Assembly: GCA_021821705.1 (NCBI GenBank)
Contig: JAKACE010000073.1
Coordinates: forward strand, 1-7,783
From: Actinomycetes bacterium
Lineage (GTDB): Bacteria > Actinomycetota > Acidimicrobiia > Acidimicrobiales > Palsa-688
DNA: 7,783 nucleotides
Direction of reading: 5' to 3'
The stretch's first letter is position 1, and each line of letters starts with the position of its first letter. Below the pieces are notes generated by a model that saw only the letters and a program-made list of their open reading frames with translations, had not been told where the DNA came from and did no database searches. Below are positions 5,396 to 7,783 of the stretch, one piece after another. Both the position numbers and the translations under genes were made by a program.

Positions 5396-6855
5396 TGAGC
5401 CTCCTGAACTGTCGCCGGCTGTGTCCGTCGGCCCGGTGCCGGCTGCGAACCGGGCCCTGATGTTCTGGTTGCTGCCAGGGCGGCACGGGCGCCGGCCAGG
5501 CCGCTGCGCACGGCGCCTTCCATCGTGGGCGGCCACCCGGTGGCGGTCCACGCCCCCGCCAGTGCCAGCCCCCTGAGCCGGGAACGTGGAGGTTCCCGGT
5601 GGGCCGAGCTCCCCGGCTCGGCCCTGAAGGTGGCATGGTGCTCGCGTGTCACCAGAGTGGAGAGCACCCGCGCCTGCGCCACCCCGGGGAACATCCGGCC
5701 CAATGCCTCTACGGCCCCGCTCTCGAGCTGGTCACGCCTGGCACCGATGTAGTCGTCGGCTCCCGACACCGACACCGCCAGGTACTGGCCGCGCCCTGCC
5801 CCCGAGGACTGCGTACGGTCGAACACCCACTGGGCCACGCCGTCTCCAGCCGCAAAAGCCAGGTCGGTCACCTTGCGATCGAAGTGGACGTGGACATTGA
5901 CTATGGGTGAACTACCCAAACGGGCTGGCTTCGAATGCAGGGCACCAGCCGGCAGCACGTCCTCCACGCAGTAGTGGGGGAGCGCTACGACGACGGCGTC
6001 GGCGGTCAGCTCGCCGGTCGCCGTCCGCACGACGTAGCGGGCGGTGCCGCCCCCACCGGCCTCGCCCGCACCGGCCTCGCCCGCACCGGCCTCGCCCGCA
6101 CCGGCATCGCCCGGGCCGGTTGGGTGCAGAGGGGCGACGGCCTGCACTTGTTCGCCCTTGTGCACCGCCACGCCCGCCTTGGCCAGCGCTGCCTCGCCCC
6201 GGGCACCGTGGAGCTGGCCGAGCGGCACTGTGCTCCAGCCGATGTCGCCGGCCGAGGCGTCGGTGAGCAGGCCGGTCTGGAAGACCTTGGCCGCCATGGC
6301 CAGGGACGCCCGGCTGGCAGGCAGGTTGACCGTCGCAAGGCAGATGAGCTCCCAGAGGTGCGAGATCGCAGCCGGGCCCTGGTGGTGGCGGACCAGCCAG
6401 TGTTCGAACGTCTCCTCGTCCAGGCCCGGGTCGTCGAGGTCGAGGCGGGCCAGTGCGGCGGCGGCGAGGCCGATGCGGGCGCGTTCGGCCCACGGCACCA
6501 GGCTGTAGGAGAGGAGGCTGCGTGCCAGGTGCAGGGGTGCCCTCAACCGGTCGCGCCTGAGGACCGCCGTGCGGCCGTCGCGTACCACCGCCACGTCGAG
6601 GCGGCCCTGGACGTGGACGTCACCGGCCGAGCCGACCCGGTCGAGAAAATCGAGGTAGGCCGTGCAGCATCGCAGGAAGACATGCTGGCCGTTGTCCATG
6701 GTCAGCCCATCGTGGGTGAAGGACCAGGTGAGGCCTCCGAGCCTGGCCCGCTTCTCCACCAGCGTGACCCGTGCACCGCTGTCGGCGCAACTCAGGGCGG
6801 CCGCCATCCCGGCCAGTCCCCCGCCCACGACCACGATCTCGGGGGCAGTGCTCAT
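5392..6855 (-). CDS. hpnE: HpnE, squalene-forming FAD-dependent oxidoreductase
   Basis: In the bacterial HpnCDE route, HpnE reduces hydroxysqualene to squalene. It belongs to the phytoene desaturase-like FAD amine-oxidoreductase family. The protein has 487 residues. The N-terminal dinucleotide-binding motif is VVVGGGLAGMAAAL (8-21), followed by the adenosine-ribose-binding Glu34 in LVEKRARLGG. NGQHVFL is at 55-61. The C-terminal FAD motif LAGAWTATGWPPTMEGAVRSG is at 432-452, with Ala where many relatives have Asp (AGDW). Residues 241-270 are a Gly/Ala/Glu repeat loop encoded by a 15-bp minisatellite. A hydrophilic tail (464-487) follows the last FAD motif. The ATG at 6855 overlaps the hpnD stop as ATGA, with no strong Shine-Dalgarno, so translation is probably coupled. 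The stop overlaps the next gene as GTGA. The position directly after hpnD strongly supports HpnE over a carotenoid desaturase. Confidence 0.93.
   Translation of the reverse strand: MSTAPEIVVVGGGLAGMAAALSCADSGARVTLVEKRARLGGLTWSFTHDGLTMDNGQHVFLRCCTAYLDFLDRVGSAGDVHVQGRLDVAVVRDGRTAVLRRDRLRAPLHLARSLLSYSLVPWAERARIGLAAAALARLDLDDPGLDEETFEHWLVRHHQGPAAISHLWELICLATVNLPASRASLAMAAKVFQTGLLTDASAGDIGWSTVPLGQLHGARGEAALAKAGVAVHKGEQVQAVAPLHPTGPGDAGAGEAGAGEAGAGEAGGGGTARYVVRTATGELTADAVVVALPHYCVEDVLPAGALHSKPARLGSSPIVNVHVHFDRKVTDLAFAAGDGVAQWVFDRTQSSGAGRGQYLAVSVSGADDYIGARRDQLESGAVEALGRMFPGVAQARVLSTLVTREHHATFRAEPGSSAHREPPRSRLRGLALAGAWTATGWPPTMEGAVRSGLAGARAALAATRTSGPGSQPAPGRRTQPATVQEAQ
5400..5405 (-). promoter_or_regulatory. 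Ribosome binding site of the polyprenyl diphosphate synthase (AGGAGG)
   Basis: A perfect AGGAGG on the minus strand lies 4 nt before the GTG at 5395, inside the last codons of hpnE. It fixes the GTG as the start and excludes the longer upstream reading that would overlap hpnE. Confidence 0.8.
6056..6115 (-). repeat. 15-bp in-frame tandem repeat inside hpnE
   Basis: Three identical 15-bp units (+ strand CCGGCCTCGCCCGCA) at 6056-6070, 6071-6085 and 6086-6100 are followed by a degenerate fourth at 6101-6115. The unit is a multiple of three, so it encodes repeated Gly-Ala-Gly-Glu-Ala pentapeptides (about residues 247-266 of HpnE), probably a flexible surface loop. Copy changes would preserve the frame. 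Confidence 0.9.
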
Positions 6856-7775
6856 GCTGGCGCGCCACGCATGAGGGCCCCTGCAGCCACCCTGGCCTTC
6901 TCGAGCACGGGCAACGACAACCGGCCGGCAAGGGGTGCGTCGGGGCGTGCCCGTATGCGGTCGAGCAGGTGCCGGTAGATACCGGCCATGGCGGCTGTAC
7001 AGGCCCGGCTGCGCTGGTCGAGCAACGACAGCAGTGGCAGGCCCCGCTCGTACCATTCGACGGCACGGGCGCTCTCGAAGCAAATGAGCGCCATAAGGTC
7101 ATCGCGGCTTCCCTCCAGGTGCGGGCCTATGCCAAAACGCTCCCGGTCGACCCTTGGCAGGTAGACCCGGCCCATGACCTCGAGGTCCTCTCTCACGTCG
7201 CGAAGGATGTTGGTCAGCTGGAGGGCCACCCCGAGGGCGTCCGCCAAGGGGCCGGCCAGGGCGTGGTCGGTGCTGCCGTAGATGGACAGCGACAACCGCC
7301 CGATGGACCCGGCGACGCGCCGGCAGTACTCGACAAGGTCGTCCATCGTGTCGTAGGTGCGGCCCTGCACGTCCCACTCGCAGCCTTCGACCAGCTCGGA
7401 CAGTGCCTCCAGGGGCAACGGGAAGTGACGGGCGGCGTCGGCCAGAGCCACCAGGACGGGGTCGCCGGGGGGGACGACCGCACCGGGCCGGCCCGCCACC
7501 GAGCCCTGAAGCGCCAGCAGAGAGCTCCTGATCCCCGACAGGGTGGCGAGGCGGAGGTCCTGGCGGCCTGCGCCGTCCGGGGCCGGCCCGGTCCCGGACG
7601 GCGCAGGTGTGTCGTCCCCCGCGTCGTCGACCCGGCGTGCCATGGCGTAGAGAGCGCACATGGCGTCCCGCTTGTGCGGGGGCAGCAGCCTTATCCCGTA
7701 GTAGAAATTGCGGGCCTGCGAGCGCGTGATCTGCTCGCAGTGGCGGTAGGCGAGCGCGACAGCGGGCTGGTTCAT
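6852..7775 (-). CDS. hpnD: HpnD, presqualene diphosphate synthase
   Basis: HpnD joins two FPP molecules into presqualene diphosphate, the first committed step to squalene. It belongs to the squalene/phytoene synthase family. The protein has 307 residues. YRHCEQITRSQARNFYYGIRLLP at 10-32 is the usual family start. The first Asp-rich motif DDAGDD is at 50-55 and the second, NILRDVRED, at 189-197, followed by GRVYLP (202-207). YCRRVAGSIGRLSLSIYG (150-167) and the C-terminal RSRACTAAMAGIYRHLLDRI (255-274) favour HpnD over HpnC and over phytoene synthase. Residues 55-75 are a Pro/Gly/Ala-rich loop after the first Asp motif. The ATG at 7775 fits the family N-terminus, but only eight bases precede it, so a ribosome binding site cannot be seen and an earlier start outside the window is possible. 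The stop overlaps hpnE as ATGA. hpnC would be expected just upstream. Confidence 0.93.
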   Translation of the reverse strand: MNQPAVALAYRHCEQITRSQARNFYYGIRLLPPHKRDAMCALYAMARRVDDAGDDTPAPSGTGPAPDGAGRQDLRLATLSGIRSSLLALQGSVAGRPGAVVPPGDPVLVALADAARHFPLPLEALSELVEGCEWDVQGRTYDTMDDLVEYCRRVAGSIGRLSLSIYGSTDHALAGPLADALGVALQLTNILRDVREDLEVMGRVYLPRVDRERFGIGPHLEGSRDDLMALICFESARAVEWYERGLPLLSLLDQRSRACTAAMAGIYRHLLDRIRARPDAPLAGRLSLPVLEKARVAAGALMRGAPA

Positions 7776-7783
7776 CGTGGCCC

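Noticed and set aside
3417..5398. Long + strand open frames opposite shc and the polyprenyl synthase (3417-4487, 4322-5398)
   Set aside because: They are antisense to conserved enzymes with all motifs intact. Their translations are Arg/Gly/Pro-rich with no recognisable domain, as expected from high GC at third codon positions.
5396..5551. Upstream extension of the polyprenyl synthase by 52 codons
   Set aside because: A perfect AGGAGG precedes the GTG at 5395, and the extension would overlap the conserved C-terminal FAD region of hpnE.
5935..6978. + strand open frame of 347 codons opposite hpnE
   Set aside because: It contains the translated shadow of the 15-bp repeat and no family motif; the minus-strand HpnE reading is clear.
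6856..7083. Upstream extension of hpnE by 76 codons into hpnD
   Set aside because: The FAD-binding motif begins right after the ATG at 6855, and the ATGA overlap is a typical coupled junction.
6852..7775. Phytoene synthase (carotenoid) or HpnC as identity of the first gene
   Set aside because: The C-terminal RSRAC...GIYRHLLDRI segment and the adjacent hpnE and shc fit HpnD; no carotenoid gene is nearby.
1..7783. Mobile element, CRISPR array, tRNA, riboswitch or intrinsic terminator on the coding strand
   Set aside because: Looked for and not seen; the window is coding from 1 to 7775 with no gap.

Overview
The window holds one uninterrupted hopanoid (bacterial triterpenoid) biosynthesis operon, all on the minus strand and read right to left. 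The DNA is very GC-rich. GTG starts are common, and genes overlap by four bases or abut. The order squalene synthase-like gene, FAD desaturase, polyprenyl diphosphate synthase, squalene-hopene cyclase, phosphorylase, radical SAM enzyme matches, from memory, the hopanoid clusters of actinobacteria such as Streptomyces. An actinobacterium is therefore the best guess. Nothing here fixes the class or genus, and there is no rRNA, tRNA, mobile element or CRISPR array.

Layout in transcription order: hpnD (6852-7775), presqualene diphosphate synthase; hpnE (5392-6855), squalene-forming FAD oxidoreductase; a short-chain polyprenyl diphosphate synthase (4220-5395); shc/hpnF (2181-4223), squalene-hopene cyclase; an hpnG-ispH fusion (682-2181, or from a GTG at 2184); and hpnH (1-681), radical SAM adenosylhopane synthase, cut by the left edge. 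The junctions are ATGA, GTGA, GTGA, GTGA/TGATG and TAAATG, so there are no intergenic gaps. No promoter or terminator is visible; both should lie outside. The expected missing partner hpnC probably lies just upstream (right of 7783).

How the genes work together: IspH makes IPP and DMAPP at the end of the MEP pathway. The polyprenyl synthase condenses them to the FPP-size prenyl donor. HpnD (with HpnC) and HpnE turn two FPP into squalene, and Shc cyclises squalene to hopene. HpnH adds the 5'-deoxyadenosyl group, and HpnG removes adenine to start the extended C35 side chain. The operon thus runs from C5 precursor to functionalised hopanoid.

The most unusual feature is that HpnG and IspH are one open reading frame with a very short linker. 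This joins a late hopanoid-tailoring enzyme to the last enzyme of C5 precursor supply. Secondary oddities are a polar insertion of about 50 residues in the polyprenyl synthase, an in-frame 15-bp minisatellite in hpnE, and an N-terminal extension on Shc.
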